Assembly (NCBI GenBank): GCA_026260175.1
Contig: JAKCWW010002789.1
Coordinates: 14,615 to 53,508 of the forward strand
Source of the DNA: Reticulitermes lucifugus
Lineage: Eukaryota; Arthropoda; Insecta; Blattodea; Rhinotermitidae
DNA length: 38,894 nt
Reading direction: 5' to 3'
Translations under genes and position numbers: made by a program
The notes under the pieces: model-generated
Databases searched by the model: none
What the model was told of the DNA's origin: nothing
What the model saw: the letters and a program-made list of their open reading frames with translations, nothing else
Part shown: positions 31,610 to 38,894 of the stretch, piece after piece
Layout of the letters: the number at the start of each line of letters is the position of its first letter
How positions within the stretch are numbered: the first letter of the stretch is position 1

Positions 31610-32339
31610 TTTCGGTGGGGAATAGTTGGCCTCTGTTTCAAACGAGGAATTTTTAAAAATATTTCGTAAGATCCAGTTTTGCATGCTCCGTTGTAACAAA
31701 AAGGTTAAACCAATGAACCTATGTAGCATTCAGAATTTCATTTTCATGTTGTAACTTTCTGTGTTTGCTCTGTCATTTCAAGTACTGATAATACGAATGT
31801 ATTTAAGCAGGCATTATGAACGGAGTATGAAGACCATAGACCATGTACCGCTGTTTCTTGTGCAGTAATTACCACTCTACCGTACTTGTAATACGGGGCT
31901 TTCAAATTATGACGCTCCGAAGATGCTTATAAAAGCAAGCAGGCCAAGCCTAGTTCAGTGCTTACGAAGCGGAATGTAATGATCACCTGTACAGGCCTGT
32001 ACAAGGATTTCTTACCTGCCATTTTCCTACTGTATGTGTGAGTTGTCTTCGCGGGAGGTCTACCGCGCTCTGCTCCGGCTGTCTTTTCATTAATTTGCGT
32101 CGCACGTAACAAGCAGATCCTGTGACTGGCCCACTGCGTGTCGTGGAACTGCATTCAGCTCACAGAACTGATCCTGACGCAGAATCGCCGACAGAACAAT
32201 TTTTTGTGTGATTGTATCCATTAATAAGAATACACATGTGCTGTTAATAATGTGGGATGAAGTGTTAGGCTGTTTATCTGATCCATTTCTAATATAATGA
32301 CACTAGGCATTCTTTTGGATTAGCCTGTCCCATTTGAGG
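31610..32339. other. No gene recognised
   Basis: No exon or repeat is identified in this span. Confidence 0.4.
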
Positions 32340-33990
32340 TCTGTAGAGATTTGTGATACTCTGATTTAGTGGGGAAGTCGAGAGGAGAGCAAGAAAGCCA
32401 GTGCATAACACAGGAAATCGGTAAAATGAGTGAACGAAGTAAGCGGAAGAATGTCAACAACGAAGAAGGGAGGAAACGCTCCAGAAGATTGAAGGATGAA
32501 TTTAAAAGAGTTACAGACAAGGCCAAGAAGGAATATCTTGAGAGTGTGGAATTCCAAAGAACATGATTTAATATACATGAAGACAGAGGAACTAGGTTGG
32601 AAAGGAAATGATGGAATTCGAACTATTGGCATCGAAGACTCTCAAGGGAATTTAAGAACAGATCAAAGACGTACTGAAAATTTGGGAGAATTATGTTACA
32701 GTGGTCTACGATCGAGCTAATCGACAAGAAAATCTGGAAGTCGAACCCGAAAAGGAAGTAGATACTGACCAGAAAGGCCCTTACATCTTGCACAGTGCAG
32801 TGGAAAAAGCTGTCAAGGATATGAGGGATAAGAAGGCTACAGAAGATGATGATGTACCTGTGGATGTACTCAAACTGTTGGGAGAAGATGGTCTCAGACT
32901 AATGACACAGCTGATCAACAAAATATACGAAAGTGGAGAGTGGCGCAAGGATTTCATTGACGTTACAAATGTTTGCTCTAAAGAAGTTACAAAATACTGC
33001 GACCATCGCACAATCAGCGTCATCGCACATACAGCAAAGATAGTAGCGAGGGCACTTAGGAGGAGGTTTGAAAGGAAAATCGAGGGCGTACTTGGAGAAG
33101 AGTAATTTGGGTTTAGAAGAGAAAGAGGAACTAGAGATGCAGTTGGGATGCTGAGAATAGTGTCAGGAGGAGGTCTCCATCTTTAGGGTCAGGCAGTTCA
33201 AGATGAGTGAGAAGAACTGTTCTTGGCTTGCTGAACAGTGTTCTGTTGCAGTAATGCTTCTCAGCTTGACAGCTTTACATACTTGAGATAACTTGTGAAC
33301 AGTGAAAACAAAATGTGGACAGACATGCACTGAAAATCATGAGAGTGAACACGTTAAACTATTCAGGTCAAAACTCCTGCCCCGAAATGCTAAATTAAAA
33401 CTACGTAAAACTCTAGTACGACCCATACTGACCTATGGACCAGAAACGTGGACAATGACTACGGAAGAATCGAACACGCTCAGAATATTTGAAGGTACGA
33501 TTGTAAGAAGAATGTATGGACCTGTTAAAGAAGGAGAACGTTGGAGAATGAGAATAAGCAAGGAGATAAAGGACATAATAGAAGGGGAAGATATTGTAAC
33601 ATTTATTAAATCGCTCCTACTAAGATGGTATGGTCATGACGAAAGAATGCAAAACCAACGAATGCCAAAACAAATTGCAACAGCTACAATGGAAGGAAGG
33701 AGGAAAAGAGGACCACGCAAAAGACTGAGAGATGAGGTAGAAGAGGACTTAAATATAATAGGAATAAAAAAACAGGCAGGTAATGGACAGAGACCGTCGG
33801 GAATGGATGAAGATTGTACAGGAAGCCAAGTTTCACAACGGACTGCAGCACTTGAGGAGGAGGAGAGGAGGAGCTGTATTGGGGAAGTGTCAGTTTTCAG
33901 TATCGGTCATCACACCAACTATCCCGACAGACTTTTCGTGGTTTTCCTCATTTCCTCCAGGGATAGTATCTTAAATTAGGCCAGATTCGC
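32340..33990 (+). pseudogene. Internally deleted non-LTR retrotransposon (LINE) reverse transcriptase
   Basis: In order, with frame changes near 32565 and 32700: a Lys/Arg-rich linker (RKNVNNEEGRKRSRRL, VTDKAKKEYLES); DLIYMKTEELGWKGNDGIRT and IGIEDSQGN; then, from 32701, YDRANRQENLEVEPE followed by the RT N-terminal block (AVEKAVKDMRDKKATEDDDV, DVLKLLGEDG, LINKIYESGEWRKDF, IVARALRRRFERKIEGVLGE); then, after a stop, FGFRRERGTRDAV (about 33107-33146). The palm with its Y/FADD catalytic box is missing. The frame resumes near 33265 with F-YL-LVNSEN-like sequence, then RSKLLPRNAKLKLRKTLVRP, LTYGPETWT, a RWYGHDERM..RMP segment and RKRGPRKRLRDEVEEDL, with a further frameshift near 33780 into DRREWMKIVQEAKFHNGL. 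No endonuclease domain is visible. It is dead; RTE-like affinity is likely but not proven. Confidence 0.9.
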
Positions 33991-34239
33991 TTCCTTTTAC
34001 GGTCTTTCTCATACATTATTCAGTTTATCCCGTCATTTATTCTGTGCTGTATAGTGTCGGTGCCATTAAATAAACTAAAAATTAGCAAATAAATGGATAA
34101 ATAATATACCCCGTAGAAATACGTCACTGAGCAGCTGGAACAGAGCAAGATAGCCAATGGTGTACTCTGTGACGTAGTACACACGCTTAAAGGTAAGTTC
34201 AAGTACTCCCATCGCCGATTATTTGCGAAATCCACAGAT
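33991..34239. other. No gene recognised
   Basis: AT-rich sequence downstream of the LINE relic. It could include the LINE 3' untranslated region, but no poly-A or microsatellite tail marks an end. Confidence 0.4.
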
Positions 34240-34680
34240 GCTGAACAGCATTATGTTCACATCTCTTATACCGAATTTCGCCAAATTGGGGCAATAAATG
34301 TAAAAACTACGGATATAAATTTATTAACACCGCTAAGTGTGGCGTTCACTGCGCCTATTTTCACAAAACTCTCAATTACTGTACGGCATCACGCGGCGAC
34401 CTTACATAGCGAATTGTATCCAAATTGGCCGAAAAATCTAGAAAGTACGGGCAAAATGTCATTTACGTCCACAAATAAAAGTATGGCTTTCACTGTACCG
34501 AATTTTACGACACGCATAATTACTGCACTGCATTACGTGGATATTGTCTGTGCCGATTTTTACGAAACTCATATATGCTTGACGATGTGTTTATAAAGAA
34601 CTCTTGTACCGAATTTAATGAAAATCTGACAAACCGTTTCGTTGCTAATACTAAGTTGCAAACGGACGAGTGACGGACGT
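34240..34680. repeat. Imperfect repeats of about 145 bp
   Basis: A segment from about 34337 (gtggcgttcactgcgcctattttcacaaaactctcaattactg) recurs in diverged form from about 34482 (atggctttcactgtaccgaattttacgacacgcataattactg), an offset of 145 bases. Flanking phrases (taccgaattt, atgaaaatctgacaaaccgtttcg) suggest further decayed units. The sequence type is common at the ends of invertebrate retroelements, but the source is not identified. Confidence 0.55.
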
Positions 34681-35025
34681 GCTCTCTACAGAAGGCTTTT
34701 TATTTTTACTTCATACAGAATGCCCAAAGTGTTGTCACACATTCTGGAGCTATATGATACAAATTATCTTCAAATGTTGGGTATCATCGTGTGAGTTTTG
34801 TAATTTTTCTGTAAAGATTCTTCATGCAGGATCATACCTTAAATTGGCCTAGAGTGGTTACTGCCACGTCCCTCTCAAAACATCATTCACAAATCATTTT
34901 TATCATATCTGATTGAATACTGCATAACCTCCCCAGATGATACAACATTGTGAAATAACTTATAAACAAAGGAGGAGATTGCAAGTCTTTAAGTAAGTTC
35001 CAGCATGACTTATTTGTTGTTGCAG
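34681..35025 (+). other. dlg1: CpG-poor sequence ending in the dlg1 3' splice site
   Basis: From about 34681 CpG becomes very rare, in contrast to the preceding bases. The stretch ends with tatttgttgttgcag, a good polypyrimidine tract and AG acceptor at 35024-35025. It is the 3' end of a dlg1 intron or, if a promoter lies near the composition change, partly 5' flanking DNA. Confidence 0.7.
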
Positions 35026-35239
35026 GGAGGTACGCACTGTGGTACTTAGCAAAGGCAACACAGGACTGGGCTTTAACATCGTAGGTGGAGAAGATGGTGA
35101 AGGCATTTTTGTGTCATTTATTTTGGCTGGTGGTCCAGCAGACTTGAGTGGAGAATTGCGACGTGGGGACCAGATTCTGAGTGTAAATGGCATCAACTTA
35201 CGTTCTGCCACACATGAAGAGGCTGCACAGGCACTCAAG
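35026..35239 (+). CDS. dlg1: dlg1 coding exon: PDZ3 domain of Discs large
   Basis: This exon encodes most of the third PDZ domain of Discs large, a membrane-associated guanylate kinase scaffold at septate/adherens-type junctions and synapses that controls epithelial polarity and growth. PDZ3 binds C-terminal peptides of membrane partners. The 214-bp exon enters with the last base of an Arg codon (xx|G) and reads [10 protein letters not shown], the carboxylate-binding loop [42 protein letters not shown], and [11 protein letters not shown]. The His in ATHEE is the alpha-B residue that selects class I (S/T-x-V) ligands. It ends AAG|gtaatg in phase 0, and the next exon continues without a break. 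The upstream PDZ1-2 exons are not in the window. Identity to known Dlg proteins is unmistakable by motif, and the sequence shows no damage. Confidence 0.97.
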
Positions 35240-35922
35240 GTAATGGAACACATTTTTTAAAATGTGTTTTGACTCTGAATTAGTTTGCTAAACAAGTAGT
35301 TATTTCATTATTTCTTCAAGGTAGGCCTAAATGAGAATGATCAGGACATATCACAAAGAAAAATGCTTTAATTCCAATCTCATGTAGAATTTTTTTAGCT
35401 CATGTTATATGATTTTTGTGATGGTATTAGTAATGACATCAAGCTATCACACTGAGATCGGATATCTGAATCACTTACATTTCCCATACATGGCCTATTC
35501 AGTAAGAAACGAGTAGTATCACATTTAATTACTAATCAACACTGTGTTAATCATTCATTGTCTTCAGTGTAGAGGAAGGATCCAGGTAGAGTATTTTATT
35601 CATTTTTGTAATTACTTTGAGTGTTTGTCATAATGGCTGCTATTAGTAATTACAGCTTCCTTTAAAACACATCAGACTTGATATTTCTTTTCATGTAATT
35701 ATGTGCCATCTCTTGGTGAACTAAAATAAACGAATGGTGCTCTGTGGTCTGTAATTTCTGTGGAACGTTAAAAGGAAAAATGGCAGCTGGCTGAAATCTG
35801 TATGTAGCTCTTGGTTTGGTGGCAGTAACTGATGAACAGTTATCGCTTGACATGTGAAATGTGATATTGAAATTGATCTTAAACATACTTAGTGGTTCTT
35901 GTGTTTGAAATAGTGTTTGTAA
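35240..35922 (+). other. dlg1: dlg1 intron, first part
   Basis: CpG-poor, AT-rich intron sequence after the gtaatg donor. No repeat is recognised before the LINE relic. Confidence 0.8.
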
Positions 35923-36410
35923 GTGAACAATTACAAGTGTGATGATGGTATGAAGAACCCGTTTGAGGTTATGTCCAAATTGAACATAACAAAAACTAAT
36001 GTGTGTCAAAACCAACTGAAACAAGTTGTATGGTACCATCAGATTGTGACAGACAGAATCATACCATGTAACAAACCTGACATCATATTTCCAGATAGCA
36101 AAGAACTTTTGGCTCGTGATGTTTCTCTACCAGCTGATAAAAATGTAGTGTCAGATGAAGCCAAAAGGATGCTGAAATACAAAGATTTACTGTTGGAAGT
36201 ACATCACATTTGGAATTAATATTGATACTAATAATTATAGGTGCTACTGGAAATATCTCAATATAATTTCAGAAGTATTAGAAGACATTCCTGGCACTGT
36301 AGTGTAGAACTGGGAATGGCACACATTGAAGGCACATAGTAACATAGATCTTGATTTAATTTCAAATGTACTGGCGACTTTTAGAGCATTGTGCAAAACA
36401 GTGACTGACT
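35923..36410 (+). pseudogene. Non-LTR retrotransposon relic with R2-type endonuclease motif, inside a dlg1 intron
   Basis: A 98-codon frame (to 36219) reads VWYHQIVTDRIIPCNKPDII, then a Lys/Asp-rich stretch, then ARDVSLPADKNVV, DEAKRMLKYKDLLLEV and HHIWN. This order matches the C-terminal restriction-like endonuclease region of R2/REL-type LINEs: a (K/R)PD followed 12 residues later by an acidic residue (the D of RDVSLP), then the K-Y-x-x-L-x-x-E-x-x-x-x-W segment. After the stop the next frame continues with IIGATGNI and then, after another stop, FQKYLEDIPG-like sequence, before decay past 36400. There is no reverse transcriptase domain. It is CpG-poor like the host intron, so it is probably an old insertion. 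Confidence 0.75.
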
Positions 36411-37089
36411 GAGACAGGATGCTCCTTCTGTCAAATTTTTGGAGATCCAGACTGATAACAGAATTGACAAACCAATAGCCTTGCAGTAATCACCATCCTC
36501 CTCCACTTCATCCTTGTCTTTGTTCTCTTTCTCTTCTTCTTCCCTTTTCTTTCCTCTGCCTCCTCCATCTCAGGCTCTTGGTAGTTCTGCCATCATGCCA
36601 TTCTTTTTTGTTTTACATGATCAGTTTGTCATTTACCTGGCAAATACTTTGTGATCTGTTTTCTTGATATTGTAAAACTGTTATTCAGTTTAAAAAATGT
36701 GACCAGCTGTGTGCAGACATACAAAGATTAGTATGTGCACACAAATGCATGTGTGTTGTCATATCTAGTTGTACATGTAATGTAATAGTGTAACTGTAAG
36801 ATGAGTAATAAATTACTTTTGTTTTGAAGTCCGAGTCTTTTGGAATGTACATGATTTTGACTGGTAAATGCTTGCTTCTGTTTTGAAAGATCACAGCACC
36901 TTCACATTCAGGGTCAAGCATTCCATTCCTTGAAACGCTGGTAACCATTTATGGTCAGAATTGTACATCCCAGAGGCCTTGGAAGCTTTAGCAGCACCAT
37001 TGTGAAAATGTCAAATCTCACCCACATTTGTGTCTTATATAGATTATATCAACCATGCATTCACAGTGTGACATTTACTGTTTACACAG
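36411..37089 (+). other. dlg1: dlg1 intron, second part, to the 3' splice site
   Basis: A pyrimidine-rich stretch (ctcctcc, ctcttcttcttcccttttctttcc) lies at about 36487-36575. The intron ends with actgtttacacag at 37089. No other gene is seen. The intron is 1850 bp in total. Confidence 0.8.
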
Positions 37090-37244
37090 GGTGCAGGCCA
37101 AACTGTGACAATTGTAGCCCAGTACCGGCCAGAGGAGTACAACCGTTTTGAAGCAAAGATCCATGATCTTAAACAGCAGATGTCCCAGCAGATTATGTCA
37201 GGCACACTCATGAGAACCTCACAGAAACGATCTCTTTATGTCCG
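37090..37244 (+). CDS. dlg1: dlg1 coding exon: end of PDZ3, alpha-C extension, hinge, start of SH3
   Basis: The 155-bp exon continues in phase 0 from the PDZ3 exon. It reads [20 protein letters not shown] (last PDZ3 strand and the start of the extra alpha-C helix), [10 protein letters not shown], a short hinge with [17 protein letters not shown], then KRSLYVR, the first residues of the SH3 domain. The Tyr of RPEEYNRF corresponds to the alpha-C tyrosine of PSD-95-type proteins. The hinge is the segment most variable between insects and vertebrates. It leaves two bases (CG) of an Arg codon before the donor gtgagt (37245). The next exon, carrying ALFDYD-type SH3 sequence, lies beyond 38894. The two exons in the window are intact and agree in phase, so the gene copy is presumably functional. 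Confidence 0.96.
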
Positions 37245-37882
37245 GTGAGTTTTTCACATACAGCAGGCAAAACATGTCACATGCTGAAGTTTTAACACTA
37301 CCAGCCAAGGAATCTTGTGATAGGAAGCATAGTATTTTCAGCAGACTAAAGGATTTTAGAAGTGTGTAAAACTTTTGCAATTTGTCATCAAGTCTGAAAG
37401 CTTTTTCAGAGGGAAGTTGTATGCAAGAGGGTTTTGTAGTTGCCAGTTGGGTTTCTGGAAGACCTTTCTGGATAGTAATTAAAATTTTTCAACAACTTTG
37501 TGGTGTAATTAACAGTGGTCATTATGAAAACTTGCGTGCTACAGAATCAAATAAGCTTGGTACATATTTTGGAAAACGTGCAACTAGAATGTGATAAAGT
37601 TTTATTGAATATGGGAAATGACAGTAAGGCAGTAGAGCAAAATGCAGTTTATTTTTTGATTTTGATATTCCGTTGAGCCATTGTGAATGGACGTATGAAA
37701 CACCAAATACAACAAATTGTTCTTGTTTCATAATAGTGTGACAGAAGATACAGGTTAGGACAGTTTTCACTTGTTGGATGTCACTGGTTGTACAAAGATC
37801 ACTTGGAAGTCCTTATTGATATTTGGAAATATTTAACATAATTTTTATGTTATTCATACTGTGCATGTTCTTATAATTAACA
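37245..37882 (+). other. dlg1: dlg1 intron after the SH3-start exon
   Basis: A strong gtgagt donor is followed by CpG-poor intron DNA. Short open frames here are not conserved in pattern. Confidence 0.8.
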
Positions 37883-37937
37883 CATTAACCAACTTATTTA
37901 CTTCATAAAATACATTCAGAAGTATGAATCTCCTATA

Positions 37938-37981
37938 AACTCCTACATGTTTTGGCACCGAGGTGCCATCATCAGGGAGTT
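37938..37981 (-). other. Hammerhead-like motif with damaged core (left arm)
   Basis: Minus strand: AACTCC, CTGATGA, U, GGCACC...GGTGCC stem II, AAAAC instead of GAAAC, ATGTA, GGAGTT. Stem I is a perfect 6 bp. Loss of G12 should prevent cleavage. Confidence 0.7.
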
Positions 37982-38104
37982 ATTCAGACAAAGGAGTATA
38001 AGGCCATCACACTTAATTTTGTTAACCGTATAGCTGCATTGGTCTTATAGAGAGTCTTTCCTTTGTATTTTAATAGTTGTGGTATTATACTCCTTTGTCA
38101 GAAT

Positions 38105-38148
38105 AACTCCCTGATGATGGCACCTCGGTGCTGAAACATGTAGGAGTT
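38105..38148 (+). ncRNA. Minimal hammerhead ribozyme, best copy in the window
   Basis: In order: AACTCC (38105-38110, stem I), CTGATGA (38111-38117), T, stem II GGCAC/GTGCT around a short loop, GAAAC (38133-38137), AT, GTA (stem III of two pairs, A-U and C-G), then GGAGTT (38143-38148), which pairs perfectly with AACTCC. Predicted cleavage follows A38142. All invariant hammerhead core positions are present. One extra U lies between CUGAUGA and stem II. Minimal hammerheads with 1-2 bp stem III are known from Penelope-like retroelements and are thought to act as dimers, so activity as a monomer may be weak. The element lies in a dlg1 intron in the sense orientation, so it should be transcribed in dlg1 pre-mRNA. 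Confidence 0.75.
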
Positions 38149-38203
38149 CACAGGAGTTTTATACTTCTGAATGTGTTTTATTAAGTGCGTAAGTTGATTA
38201 ATG

Positions 38204-38797
38204 TATTAAGTACTTAACATAAATTGGGTGTATTCAGAAGATAGGGATGGGTTAAGAGGTTGAAACTAGAGGGACCACTAAGGCCAGCATTTATGCAAAG
38301 CACGTTAGCAACCTCTTACCACGGAATTCACATAAGCATGAATTCAGACTTTCCAACACCAGCTTGTGCAGTAGTGCAAGGCATATAAGGCCATATTTCC
38401 ATGGAACTCACATTATTATGGGCGCCACCTTTATAGCACTGCAACTTGTACGTTAATGCAAGTCACAGTAGCATCCGCTTATTGTAGAACATTATCATGA
38501 GCTCAGTTTTGCAACACTGTGACTCCTACATTTATGCACTCTTAAACATAAAGTTTAAAGGAATGTATTTCACATTAGTGTATGCAGCCATGGCATTTTG
38601 TACAAAACAGGTTACACAGCACAAGATAAAGGAAACTTTCTGACACTTGAATGAATGTGTTGAGAATGCAAGGCTGTGATGACTGTCACTGATAAGTGAA
38701 ATTTTTTTTACCATTGCTATTGCTGGCCAGCCCTGAGTTGCATACCTTTCTCCTGCTGAAAAAGGAATTCAGCGTAGAAGAGCATTACCGTATATTC
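38204..38797 (+). other. dlg1: dlg1 intron, continuing
   Basis: CpG-poor intron sequence with no recognised gene or repeat. Confidence 0.7.
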
Positions 38798-38894
38798 TCG
38801 AATCTAATGCGCATCCGAATCTAATACGCATCCAGTTTTTGGCGACTTCTTAAACGAAAAAAAAAAAGTTAGTTCGCGATTCTAATCCGCACCT
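38798..38894. repeat. Dispersed repeat with tandem cgaatctaatgcgcatc units, cut by the right window edge
   Basis: Three diverged units (tcgaatctaatgcgcatc, cgaatctaatacgcatcc, cgattctaatccgcacct) occur in 97 bases, the last two separated by an A-run at 38860-38870. The phrase ccgtatattctcgaatctaatgcgcatcc resembles the end of widespread animal repeats of the form 'gtattttctcgaatctaatgcgca'. CpG is again frequent here, unlike the adjacent intron, suggesting a younger insertion. Confidence 0.6.

Larger units (their letters stand above)
37883..38203. mobile_element. Foldback element with 119-bp arms and hammerhead motifs, in a dlg1 intron
   Basis: Arm 37883-38001 pairs with 38085-38203 at most positions (shared cattaa, cattcagaagtat, aactcctacatgtt, gcaccgaggtgccatcatcagggagttatt and gacaaaggagtataa segments in inverse order), around an 83-base loop. 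Each arm contains the motif CTGATGA-hairpin-(G/A)AAAC-ATGTA-GGAGTT. The right-arm copy has an intact core, and the left-arm copy has GAAA changed to AAAA. Confidence 0.9.

Overview
The window is eukaryotic, almost certainly insect, genomic DNA. Its only secure gene is part of discs large (dlg1, a MAGUK scaffold) on the + strand at the right-hand end. Two coding exons are visible: one for most of PDZ3 (35026-35239) and one for the end of PDZ3, the alpha-C extension, the hinge and the first residues of SH3 (37090-37244). Both have canonical splice sites and compatible phases. The SH3/HOOK/GK exons lie beyond the window, and the PDZ1-2 exons are expected upstream of it. A large repeat-rich genome with tRNA-derived SINEs and many non-LTR relics fits a hemimetabolous insect such as a cockroach or termite. 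That placement is inference from the style of the repeats and of the Dlg protein.

From 1 to about 34.7 kb there is no confident host gene. The sequence is CpG-rich and full of transposable elements: three tRNA-derived SINE families (called A, B and C here, several copies with intact target-site duplications), tails and internally deleted remains of non-LTR retrotransposons (490-715, 11311-11535, 32340-33990), a PIF/Harbinger-like DNA element carrying a broken MADF-domain gene (21768-22554), hAT-like remnants, and tandem repeats. One short exon-like segment (19491-19591) has a start codon and a donor whose phase would splice in frame onto the dlg PDZ3 exon. It is speculative.

The most interesting content is a set of foldback (inverted-repeat) elements at 14.2, 16.1-17.2, 17.7, 23.8-24.4, 31.4 and 37.9 kb. 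One group (16.1-17.0 kb and 37.9-38.2 kb, with relics at 5.2 and 14.7 kb) carries the layout of a minimal hammerhead ribozyme: CUGANGA, stem II hairpin, GAAA, a 1-2 bp stem III, GUA/CUA and a closing stem I. This resembles the hammerheads known from Penelope-like retroelements. The second group (17.0, 17.7 and 31.4 kb) has the same layout with an altered core, and two copies are flanked by direct repeats of different length (12 and 8 bp), which favours retrotransposition over cut-and-paste movement.

At about 34.68 kb the composition changes abruptly: CpG becomes rare and remains so through the dlg exons and introns to about 38.75 kb. This fits germline methylation of a transcribed gene body, and it raises the question of whether a dlg transcription unit begins near this point. 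The dlg introns contain a relic with an R2-type restriction-like endonuclease motif and a hammerhead-bearing foldback.
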